From Petrosia ficiformis (taxonomy: Eukaryota > Porifera > Demospongiae > Haplosclerida > Petrosiidae): a stretch of 64,000 bases of DNA. The stretch is from assembly GCA_947044365.1 (NCBI GenBank), contig OX345646.1, forward strand, positions 1,938,327 through 2,002,326, in the 5' to 3' direction. The notes below the pieces were generated by a model, which saw nothing but the letters and a program-made list of their open reading frames with translations, ran no database searches and was not told the DNA's origin. Positions 57,601-64,000 of the stretch are shown one piece after another. The position numbers were made by a program, and so were the translations under genes. Positions within the stretch are counted from its first letter, which is position 1, and every line of letters begins with the position of its first letter.

Positions 57601-59865
57601 TGCTCTTATGTATAGCGTTTGAATCAAGAAAATTGGCTCAGTGGTTAGTGAGAAACAGCGAAGTAATGACTGGAAAGTGGTGCTTCATCTGTGGAAACAG
57701 CCATTCTAAAGACCCTCACACCTCTTTTCATCGATTTCCTAGTGAACAAGGAAAAAGAACTACATGGCTCGCAGTATTTGGCTTAGAAGAGAGTGCAGTC
57801 AAACCTTACCATCGAGTTTGCTCCCGACATTTTCCAGGTGGAGATGCAAGACAGAGTGACTTTCATAAGGCTCAGAAAGATCAGCACCAGGAATATCAGC
57901 GGGAGTAAGCACCATTTCTGGAAGGCCAGCATTCTCACAGTCAGACATCCCTACACTTTGATAGTACTCAGCAACCGTACGTTCGATTCTCTTCGTTCGA
58001 AGTTCCACGATGGAAGAGAGTGTTGAGTTTAACTTTTGGTTCGGTTAAATAGCAATATATGGTACATTCGTTACGTTGTGGGAGATACAAATTCTATTCA
58101 CATTGAAACTCTACACAACATTGGAGTCCAGACAGCAGTCCGGAAGTGACGTTGCCGTTAATTGCCGTATTAATTAACATTCCACATCTTACATGCAACT
58201 GGACTATTGTAAATCAATGGTTTACCAGATATTTGTTGGATTAAATTGCAAAAAGTGTCTTTAGAGCATTATGAACAGTTGTACAGGTTGCAATTGTTCT
58301 AGACTTCTTTGTGTATAATTAGTGTCCACAATCCTCGATGGCCAAGAGGATATCCAGCCTGTTCCACTTTCTCTGCAATCACAATATCACCAAAACCACC
58401 AACCTGGTAATAATAATAGTTATACAATATCTTTTATGATATCCCAAAACAATAACTGGACTTGAATGGAACTTCACAGAGCCAACAAATCCCATTTTGC
58501 ACTGATAATGCATTTAGATATAACATTTTTAGTGGTGGAAATAAGACTATAATTTTACTAGGACAACATGTCTAAACAAAGTGATGTTTGATCAGACGCT
58601 GAGACGCTTTCAAATTTGGTCTGACTGCAACTTTTAGAGCAAAGCTATCTATATAAATTACTCCAACCACAAGATAAATCAACCAATCAGATTTTAACAT
58701 GGAATTCTGGGGCAAGAATGTAGTTACATGTATTTCCAAGTGCCACAGATTATTTACTATTGCTGTGAGAGCATTCCTTTAAATTTCACTCTTTTTTGTG
58801 ATATTTATTTTTTTTGCAAGGACAAAATGTCCGAGTAAAGTGAGATTTGCTCAGACAAACAGGCTAAATGGTCAGAAATTGTCTGATGTCTGACTATTAT
58901 TTTCTGCTTTTATTTGTTACTCAATATAGATTTAGTCCTGAAGAGAAACAAGGACACACTCCTGCATGTTATATGCCATTTGGAATGGGTCCTCGTCATT
59001 GTGTTGCTACCAAATTTGCTGCCATGGAGATCAGAATGGCAATGTTGGCTATCATGAGGACTATGAAGTTTGTCCCTGCACATAATACTAAGGTACAGTA
59101 CAGTACAGTACAGTACAGTACAGTACAGTACAGTACAGTACAGTAAAGTACAGTACAGTACAGTACAGTACAGTAAAGTACAGTACAGTACAGTACAGTA
59201 CAGTATAGTACAGTACAGCACAATACAGTACAGCAATTGCTGACCGCCTTAGCGCGAGGCATATAATTGCAAAGCGCCTTAGCGCGAAGCATATAATCGT
59301 GCAGTGTATCTCAGCTAGCTTATCATTAACAAACAATAATTAGTTGTGGGCGTAATGAAACATGGAGTCACGATAGCGACACTCGCCTTGCTTTCCTGCA
59401 GCTAACGGAGCATGATTTTGGTACTTCTGGCTTTCTTATAAGGTCTTCTGTCTAACACAAGTGACAACTGGAGTTAGAGGGAATGTAGTCTTGCTAGTTT
59501 GCCTTGGCAGACCTTCCAACTGCAAATGTGGGAAGGTTCTGGTTGGCATAGGCACGTGTATATATAACTGTAGCATGGAATCACCAAGGGAAAGGAGAAG
59601 AAGGCTAGATAGGGAGAGGAGACGTTCTCATCATGAAAATGTGGATTTAAGGCGCTCTGAGTGCTAGGCTGTTTCTCGGCATCTTCATGAAGGGAGTTCT
59701 GATGTTAATACAACAATTAATCCCCTATTTTACAAATTGTCTATGCAAGTAAGCTTAATATGTTCACTCTCTAAGCTAATTATACATACTTTATGTGTGT
59801 GAGGCTGATCTGCATATATATATGTATACCTAGTTGTGCAGTGTAGAGGTTGAATCTCAGCTATC

Positions 59866-59908
<43 letters not shown>

Positions 59909-60457
59909 ATAGTTAACAGAAACATCAAAGAGCTGACAGGGCGTATATATGGCATATATCCCCGACCACAGGGCAGTTATACAACCGCAGGGAAGTTATA
60001 CAACCACATCAAAGTTCGTTCACGAGTACAGCAGGGATATATGCCATATATCATCCCTGGTATGACGTCATGGTTTTGCACATGCGCAGTCACCGAAAGT
60101 CTAAAGAGAATGAAGGCTAGGAAGCGTGTTCGACAAGTAAACACAGAAAAGAAGCTCTCTTTGTCTCTTAAAAAAAGAACCAATAGATGGGTGTTTCTCC
60201 CAAAACTATTCATTTGATTGCCCCATATCGCCGAAAGTGTAAGTTGTGTTAGCCTGTTACTCGTGTCCATTGTCCTGTTCTTCTTTGATGTTTCTGTTAG
60301 CTATAGAATATATTATATGTACCATGGCTTCTCGGTATATATGGCAAATATAAGACCCTCACACCTCGATATTGGCCCTCGGCTTTGCCTCGGGCCAATA
60401 TCTCGGTGCTGGGGTCTTATATTCGCCATATATTCCTTGAAGCCATGGAATATATAT

Positions 60458-60520
<63 letters not shown>

Positions 60521-61645
60521 TATGTCTGCATTCAGAAATGCAATTAACACAACAATAATTATTTGTGGGCATAACGGAACATGAAGTCATGATAGCAAGA
60601 TTTGTATTACTTTTAGACACTCGCCTTGTTGCTTTCCTGCACCTAACCAAGCATGATTTTGGTATCTCTGGCTTTCTTACAAGGTTTTCTGTCTAACGCA
60701 AGTGACTATTGGAGTTAGAGGGAATGTAGTCTTGCTAGACAAACCTTCCAACTGCAAATGAGGGGAGGGTCTGGGTAGCATAGGCAGATCTGTAGCACGG
60801 AATCACCAAGTGAAAGGACAAGAAGGCTAGATTGGGAGAGCAGACGTTCTCATCATGAATATGTGGATTTAAGGCGCTCTGAGTGCTAGGCTGTTTCTCA
60901 ACGTCTTCATGAAGAGAGTTCTGATGAGTGATGTTAATAATCTTTTGTTGTATTTAGCTAATCTGCACATATATGTATTATGTATGCATAGTAATACATA
61001 TAATTATGACATATGCAATGCAAGTGCAAACTGAGGAATAAATATATATTTGTATATGTATTAGTTAAAGCACCGGTGCGAGGGCTGTACGGGAAATATA
61101 GCACTAGGGGTGGGGTCAAGAAACTGATACGGCACGAGGTGTAGCTGAGTGCTGTATGAGACTTCGAGACCCCACCCCTAGTGATATATTTTCCAGTACA
61201 GCACGGGCAGAAACAGTGCTTTAAATGGTTTATAGTAGTTTGAATTGATGGATGGTGCTAGCGATGGAGAAAAAGAATGAAGTACTTTGTGTTCTTTCAC
61301 TAAACCCGAGGTAAGCATGTTGTTTTCTAGTGTTGTAAACAACATTCGGAAAATATGGAACCGGATGTGCTAAAAAGTCTGCCTGTATATGAAAAATATA
61401 GAACTGTCGGTACCTTTGATGTTAGGCATCAAAGTGCTATAAATATATATATATATATATATATTATACATGTATAATTATGTATATACATACAGTACTA
61501 CACTGTTTCATCATTATGGTGCTTGTACAGTACTTATCTGTGTGTCAAAATATATTGTTTCTTCTTTTCATAGGTTCCAAAGACTTATGCTATCGTTACT
61601 CAAGGTTCTTTAAATGGAATACACTTGAAAATCAGCAATCGTTGA
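43501..61645 (+). CDS. Cytochrome P450 copy 2 (CYP3-clan-like), complete 13-exon gene
   Basis: Exons: 43501-43598, 43734-43830, 45462-45514, 46838-46934, 49549-49677, 50065-50153, 51073-51233, 52222-52349, 53089-53325, 55485-55573, 56654-56791, 58930-59092, 61574-61645. They give 516 aa plus stop, with the same exon lengths and phases as copy 1. Motifs are intact: AGYETT (I-helix), ETLR (K-helix), [15 protein letters not shown] with the heme cysteine at 463. I count about 52 differences from copy 1. Few are in exons 1-4 and 6; many are in exons 7-10 ([47 protein letters not shown]). No disabling change seen, so both genes look functional. Likely an ER monooxygenase; divergence near the active site suggests a different substrate range (inference). 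Confidence 0.93.
43895..44557. mobile_element. 663-bp TA-flanked element with a large internal inverted repeat
   Basis: Outer inverted ends of about 50 bp (gagtaaagagtcaattatc ... gacgctattg) flanked by TA (43893-43894, 44558-44559). Inside, about 44135-44285 and 44368-44510 are a second inverted pair (gccatctgctgcaac / gttgcagcagatggc). The unit 1 copy has lost the right half. Confidence 0.85.
44538..44789 (+). repeat. 126-bp tandem duplication across the end of the TA-flanked element
   Basis: 44538-44663 and 44664-44789 are near-identical (tgataattgactctttact ... gaaaaaaaac). Each includes the right end of the element above. Absent from unit 1. Confidence 0.9.
44783..44960 (+). mobile_element. 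GGCCC-hairpin MITE, left-part fragment (unit 2)
   Basis: Counterpart of 16225-16430, truncated at the same point. Confidence 0.72.
45055..45300 (-). pseudogene. 5' remnant of the ZNF862-like hAT gene (unit 2)
   Basis: Matches 23283-23560 (ttacaatatacacagtaaat, gagcaaactgaagggttggc, ccactcacgagttttcttcg). The rest of the hAT gene is missing here; the break lies at 'caacatcaattat' joined to 'atggttacaata'. A deletion in unit 2 is more likely than insertion into unit 1, because the hAT gene's own 5' part is retained. Confidence 0.8.
46015..46760 (+). repeat. Dispersed repeat E, copy 3 (unit 2)
   Basis: Counterpart of 24310-25270. It contains MITE F at 46151-46375 in single-copy form and has lost some internal sequence near 46520. 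Confidence 0.72.
46151..46375. mobile_element. hAT-type MITE F, unit 2 intron 3
   Basis: About 225 bp, ends cagagtttttgatacg / cttatcaaaaacactg, after a gtgtgtgt tract. No internal duplication, unlike unit 1. Confidence 0.88.
47630..47750 (+). mobile_element. GGCCC-hairpin MITE, 3' fragment
   Basis: Interior-to-end piece: aattgactgagcccaccgga, cgtaaacaacgcatagtcgc, ggaaagcaatcataggggtg, with the hairpin partly lost. Confidence 0.7.
47840..48190 (+). mobile_element. GGCCC-hairpin MITE, subfamily A, 3' end displaced
   Basis: Starts acaagatatatagagaaaaa and runs through gcataagtgac at about 48180. Its terminal piece reappears at 48722-48775 (cgaccccatgggaaagcaat) after about 530 bp of other DNA containing a long (TA)n. 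That intervening stretch starts ttgtggggcgagcctga near 48212 and ends tcaggttcgccccaa near 48720, so it may be a nested insertion. Confidence 0.7.
48581..48661. repeat. Long (TA)n microsatellite
   Basis: About 40 TA dinucleotides with one AG interruption at 48600. Confidence 0.95.
48785..49450 (+). repeat. Repeat C with nested hAT-like element (unit 2)
   Basis: Counterpart of 26270-26940. The TAGTGATGCAC element lies at 48983-49264. Confidence 0.7.
48983..49264. mobile_element. hAT-like MITE G, unit 2
   Basis: 282 bp, ends tagtgatgcactgataa / ttatcagtgcatcacta. Several small deletions relative to 26444-26761. Confidence 0.8.
50362..50794 (+). mobile_element. GGCCC-hairpin MITE, subfamily B (unit 2)
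   Basis: Counterpart of 30113-30970 without the CCGTATAGCGG insertion. Ends aagcaattgtagagatggcc then ctatgggccataaa. Confidence 0.85.
54105..55232. mobile_element. 1.13-kb TIR element, TATGGTGGTGACATCAT ends
   Basis: Left end atatagtatggtggtgacat and right end atgatgtcaccattatact.. are inverted. A short relative is at 63398-63500. The interior includes a 128-bp hairpin (54931-55058) and no long reading frame. The boundary is approximate. Confidence 0.65.
54931..55058. repeat. Foldback with GCGCTACGCGCTCGG loop
   Basis: Arms taccgttttcgcggttaata / cgaaaacggta and aatccctcgaaagcc / ggcttcctcgggatt. The centre is caaccttgcgctacgcgctc. Confidence 0.8.
55254..55304. repeat. 51-bp palindrome with GGCCCTCGCAGGCTCGGGC loop
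   Basis: Left arm tctgaggatgtgatat pairs exactly with atatcacatcctcaga. The same palindrome, less perfect, recurs at 63550-63610. Confidence 0.88.
55722..56167 (+). mobile_element. GGCCC-hairpin MITE, full-length reference copy
   Basis: About 446 bp, inserted in P450 copy 2 intron 10. Copy 1 has the empty site (tttctaaaaaaaatatgtca, 35319-35338), which fixes the ends to within a few A residues. Subterminal inverted words are tccctatgattgcttt and aaagcaatcataggga; the right end adds the hairpin ggccctacgggcc, ataaaa. No reading frame. Confidence 0.92.
56304..56527. mobile_element. hAT-type MITE F, unit 2 intron 10
   Basis: 224 bp flanked by CCAGGCTC (56296-56303, 56528-56535), matching the unit 1 insertion at the same site. 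Confidence 0.92.
57424..58206. mobile_element. 783-bp TIR element carrying a THAP-domain frame
   Basis: Inverted ends tagtccagttgcatgtaaga / tcttacatgcaactggacta; the similarity resumes further in (gacgtcacttccggactgct / agcagtccggaagtgacgtt). Copy 1 intron 11 has the empty site (tttcaattgtaaatc near 36592), so it is specific to unit 2. An AT dinucleotide may be the target duplication. Confidence 0.9.
57537..57908 (+). CDS. THAP-type zinc finger protein, truncated, inside a mobile element
   Basis: Frame of 123 codons. From Met 44 (ATG 57666) it reads [29 protein letters not shown], then TWLAVFGLE and [16 protein letters not shown]. The C-x2-C...C-x2-H ligands and the conserved Trp and Phe-Pro residues mark a THAP DNA-binding domain. 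The protein stops soon after the domain (QEYQRE), so any catalytic part of a transposase is missing. The upstream 43 codons look non-conserved; the true start may be 57666. It is probably the remnant of a transposase DNA-binding region rather than a host gene, since the terminal inverted repeats enclose it. Confidence 0.75.
   Translation: MQRVVLAVYNILSDHKNKLESLLLCIAFESRKLAQWLVRNSEVMTGKWCFICGNSHSKDPHTSFHRFPSEQGKRTTWLAVFGLEESAVKPYHRVCSRHFPGGDARQSDFHKAQKDQHQEYQRE
58299..58403 (-). other. Candidate antisense 3'-terminal exon in P450 copy 2 intron 11
   Basis: Counterpart of 36688-36792: open for 34 codons to TAG, acceptor kept, with GHR in place of SSE. The AATAAA seen in unit 1 is lost (tggtaaacc) and the THAP element lies just beyond it. 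Confidence 0.4.
59093..59233. repeat. (GTACA)n starting at the exon 12 splice donor (copy 2)
   Basis: About 28 pentamers beginning with the donor itself (AAG then gtacagtacagtacag). Much longer than the donor-proximal block in copy 1. Confidence 0.95.
59910..60303. mobile_element. 394-bp TIR element (TAACAGAAACATCAAAGA ends)
   Basis: Left tagttaacagaaacatcaaa and right tttgatgtttctgttagcta are inverted. The interior holds another pair (ggcatatatccc / gggatatatgcc). A (TA)n tract flanks the left side. Absent from unit 1. Confidence 0.8.
60320..60450. repeat. Foldback with GGCCCTCGGCTTTGCCTCGGGCC centre
   Basis: Arms accatggcttctcggtatat / attccttgaagccatgg and aatataagaccctcacacct / gtgctggggtcttatatt. 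The centre is palindromic (ccctcggctttgcctcggg). Confidence 0.85.
61067..61221. repeat. Foldback with CACGAG...CTGAGTG loop (unit 2)
   Basis: Counterpart of 38627-38780; the loop gaggtgtagctgag is conserved and the arms still pair despite independent changes (for example aactgatacggcac against tgctgtatgagacttc). Confidence 0.85.
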
Positions 61646-63257
61646 ATTATGAAACTGTACATGTAGTTATAAACAATGTAGTAGAGCTACTAGGTAATTT
61701 GACAAGGCATTAAACTTCTTTTCCTTTAATTGATAAATTGCCCAATAATTTGATTAATACATGCTATCTAATTGATGCTGAGAAAGGCACAATTTGTTGT
61801 AGTATTATTGTATGAAATATACCACAAGTGTATATATGTCATCATGGAATATTAATTTAAAACAGTAAGTTTTTTTTTTTAGGTACAAAGCATGCATTTA
61901 CATGTAGGGCAAGTGATTGAATAGGAGTTCCAGGAGAGGGTACCTTTGCAAATTTAGCATATAGGAGGGAAAATCAAGAATTTCACTTTTGCTGTTTGTG
62001 AGAATTGAAAAGCAGATGAATTAGAGTTGCGCAATAATGATAGCTAGCTATTCATAGATGCCAAAGGTGGAAAAGGTCCAGTATTATACATAACTACTAA
62101 TGCCAATCCTTTAAAATTTGATAGGGCAAATTTATAGATATGTTATTATATTCTCATTAGTATGATAATACATGTACATTATTATAATTACGTATTTTGT
62201 TATGTGAATAATATAACTGACTTGCATATTTCCAAAATGAACTACAAAAATTATTTCATCAGGTAAATTAAAACACTTGTATTTATAGATCTTCACCAAT
62301 TCTATAATGACTACCACTATAGAAGGAATAAAACATTGTTGAATCCATTTAACTGTTGATTATTAATTTTACTGCTGAGAGGGGAAAGAGGTAAATGGTT
62401 GTGTAACTGAGTTTGAGACTAACTATTATGTAACACTTTAGGAAACATATAAAGAACCTTGTGTAAAGTGATGTGGCCATGCAATACACGTACATAAATA
62501 CACATATATGATGTGACTGCAAATATTTTGTCAGATTTAAATGCTAGCTACTCAGCCATTTTGCACAGGAAACTAACTAAATTTAGAACTTAGGTAGAGC
62601 ATTAGTTACTCTTTCTGGATACTGAAGTTTGATGGCTACCTTTGCAAAATCGATGAATAACAAGCATTTAAATATAGGTGTTTGACAACATTAATTCTTT
62701 TTTGGCAAATGACTCACTTTCGCATTCACAATCACATATAATTATATACATATTAACACCTACATAAATAAATATAACATTCATATCATTATAAATACAT
62801 ACATACCTAACCTATGATATGTATATATGTATATTTGAGTACAGTGGATCACTACATGCACATTACATTCAAAAATCCATTATGATTTCCCTAAACAGAA
62901 AGTTTCATCATTTCCTTTCAGCTACACATCTAACAAGGAACACAATTTTCTATTCCAAGCAAATATTATTATCATTTTTAAATACTCATACTAAAATACT
63001 CTTCATTATTCACCTGAAAATTTAATTGTTGAACTCACAAACCTCTTTCGTGGGACTAAGAAAGTTTTAACTGACCACTGACTCTAAAGTTTCATTATAA
63101 TTATTATAATTATTTATAAGCCAGCATTTGTACATAGTAAATTAAGCAGTTAGCATACACCAGCCGATATTTGAACTGCTTGGAGCAACTTACCAGGAAT
63201 CAGGGGATCCTAAGTTCAAGTCTCAGCCTGCGACCTATATTTGCAGTACATAAACAT
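61646..63257. other. 3' flank of P450 copy 2
   Basis: Conserved with 39162-40446 by duplication; it has an extra stretch of about 290 bp near 61865-62150. AT-rich and non-coding as far as I can see. Confidence 0.6.
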
Positions 63258-63336
63258 TATTATGTTATTGTCAATTAATTGATTCGAATTTCTTTTTTGC
63301 ATGTTAACATGCCTAATTCATTATAAAATAATAATT

Positions 63337-63404
<68 letters not shown>

Positions 63405-63720
63405 TGATGGTGACATCATCCCTTGATGTGGTGAGTTCTATATATTGTATGTAGACCTTCCATGTGCACACTATGCAGATGTCATCATCATACAATATAT
63501 TGTATATAGTATGCTAATAGGTCCTATATACTGCATATAGGACCCTCGTTTTGTGTCCTCGGTTGTGATATAGCCCTCGCAGGCTTGGGCTATATTACAT
63601 CCTTGGACACAAACTCAGGTAGGACCTATTAGCATACTACATGGTGTATATATATTGCATAATTATAATGTACATATATGTATGTGTGTGAAATTTCTGT
63701 TAACATATAGAAGTACTTAC
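63258..63720. other. Foldback-rich DNA right of unit 2
   Basis: Contains a (TA)n run (63351-63400), a short relative of the 54105-55232 element (63398-63500: atgatggtgacatcatc / gatgtcatcatcata), and a palindrome (about 63550-63610: tgtcctcggttgtgatatag / atattacatccttggaca) like that at 55254-55304. Confidence 0.7.
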
Positions 63721-63830
63721 ATATCTTCAAGCTAAACAAGAAGCCAATGGTACACAATGATATTGAATAAGGATCTTGTATGAATTTGTCAAGGTGAGCA
63801 TTTGACTGATGTAACTGTTCAATCAAAATA
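63721..63830 (-). other. Candidate internal exon, unrecognised
   Basis: On the minus strand a good acceptor (ctttccag) and a consensus donor (gatat then gtaagt) bracket 110 nt that are open in one frame: ILIEQLHQSNAHLDKFIQDP, YSISLCTIGFLFSLKI. The rest of the gene would lie to the right, outside the window, and/or to the left. I do not recognise it; chance cannot be excluded. Confidence 0.3.
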
Positions 63831-64000
63831 CTGGAAAGAACTGTTTTTTTTTTAAAAACTACAACATAAATTTCCATTATAGACAAAATAGTAAGTGTAT
63901 AAACATAATTATTGATATGATTATATCATAATAAAGTATAACTAGAAACCAAGATGTACTCCGGCACATTCAGTTCATGTTGTCATTTACATAACTCTGA

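Larger units (their letters stand above)
59335..60960 (+). repeat. Duplicated block in P450 copy 2 intron 12
   Basis: About 59335-59740 and 60545-60930 share order and wording (tgattttggtac/atctctggctttctt, cttctgtctaac, gttagagggaatgtagtctt, gcgctctgagtgctaggctg). Unit 1 has a single copy (about 38030-38380). The DNA between the copies holds a TIR element (59910-60303), a foldback (60320-60450) and (TA)n runs. Confidence 0.8.
41637..63257. repeat. Tandem segmental duplication, unit 2 (21.6 kb)
   Basis: Colinear with 13395-40446. It lacks the 6.75-kb hAT-bearing part of intron 2 and some MITEs, but has its own additions: a 126-bp tandem repeat at 44538-44789, an insertion of nearly 2 kb at about 53340-55380, a MITE at 55722-56167, a THAP element at 57424-58206 and a duplicated block at 59335-60960. 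Confidence 0.92.

Noticed and set aside
60218..60650. Open frames with long IYIYIY runs (also 48551, 63313, 27569)
   Set aside because: Artefacts of (TA)n repeats, with no conserved residues outside the repeat.
13395..63257. CRISPR-like or operon-like explanation for regularly repeated elements
   Set aside because: Repeats are dispersed transposons and a segmental duplication in spliced eukaryotic DNA. There is no array of short direct repeats with unique spacers and no polycistronic layout.

Overview
This is an AT-rich, intron-rich metazoan window. I read it as most likely a demosponge of the Amphimedon/Halichondria type: exons are short with canonical GT-AG introns, the DNA is crowded with TIR and foldback mobile elements, and the large beta-helix plus multi-pass membrane gene at the left edge belongs to a family I remember as expanded in sponges. 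I have no database match, so the species call is inference. There is no sign of bacterial gene layout, CRISPR, rRNA or a convincing tRNA.

Layout. (1) 42-3746 (+): one long coding exon for a secreted/membrane protein with a beta-helix-like ectodomain and about 7-10 membrane segments; its first exon lies outside the window. (2) 4684-12226 (-): a complete fatty acyl-CoA reductase (FAR) gene that I rebuilt from 11 phase-compatible exons (516 aa); its third intron is 4.1 kb of mobile elements. (3) 12497-13055 (-): a broken ABCB-type transporter relic. (4) 13395-40446 and 41637-63257: a tandem duplication. Each unit carries a FAR exon-1 relic (-) placed head to head with a complete 13-exon cytochrome P450 gene (+, 516 aa each; about 52 amino-acid differences by my reading). 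A decayed BED-hAT transposase (40450-41636) lies exactly between the units. (5) 63258-64000: foldback DNA and one unrecognised candidate exon.

The two duplicated units serve as each other's control: elements present in one unit and absent from the other give exact empty sites. This fixes the ends and target duplications of several non-autonomous elements: a TA-flanked CCGTAG element at 31730-31947, a TA-flanked CCGTATAGCGG element at 30556-30928, a THAP-carrying TIR element at 57424-58206, and the most abundant MITE at 55722-56167. Other elements are dated by nesting: a TTAA-flanked element and an 8-bp-TSD element both sit inside one MITE, and two elements break a ZNF862-like hAT gene inside P450 intron 2 of unit 1.

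Functionally, the intact genes are two lipid/xenobiotic-type enzymes (FAR making fatty alcohols; CYP3-clan-like P450 monooxygenases in the ER) and a surface protein of unknown role. Repeated FAR exon-1 relics upstream of each P450 suggest that the ancestral unit was a divergent FAR-P450 pair. The P450 copies differ mostly in exons 7-10, which cover putative substrate-recognition regions, while exons 1-4 and 6 are nearly identical. I found no strong evidence for a wholly new system. The best leads are the P450 divergence pattern, the FAR-P450 arrangement, the foldback elements with CTCG/CGAG loops, an antisense 3'-terminal exon kept in both P450 intron 11 copies, and splice sites built from microsatellites.
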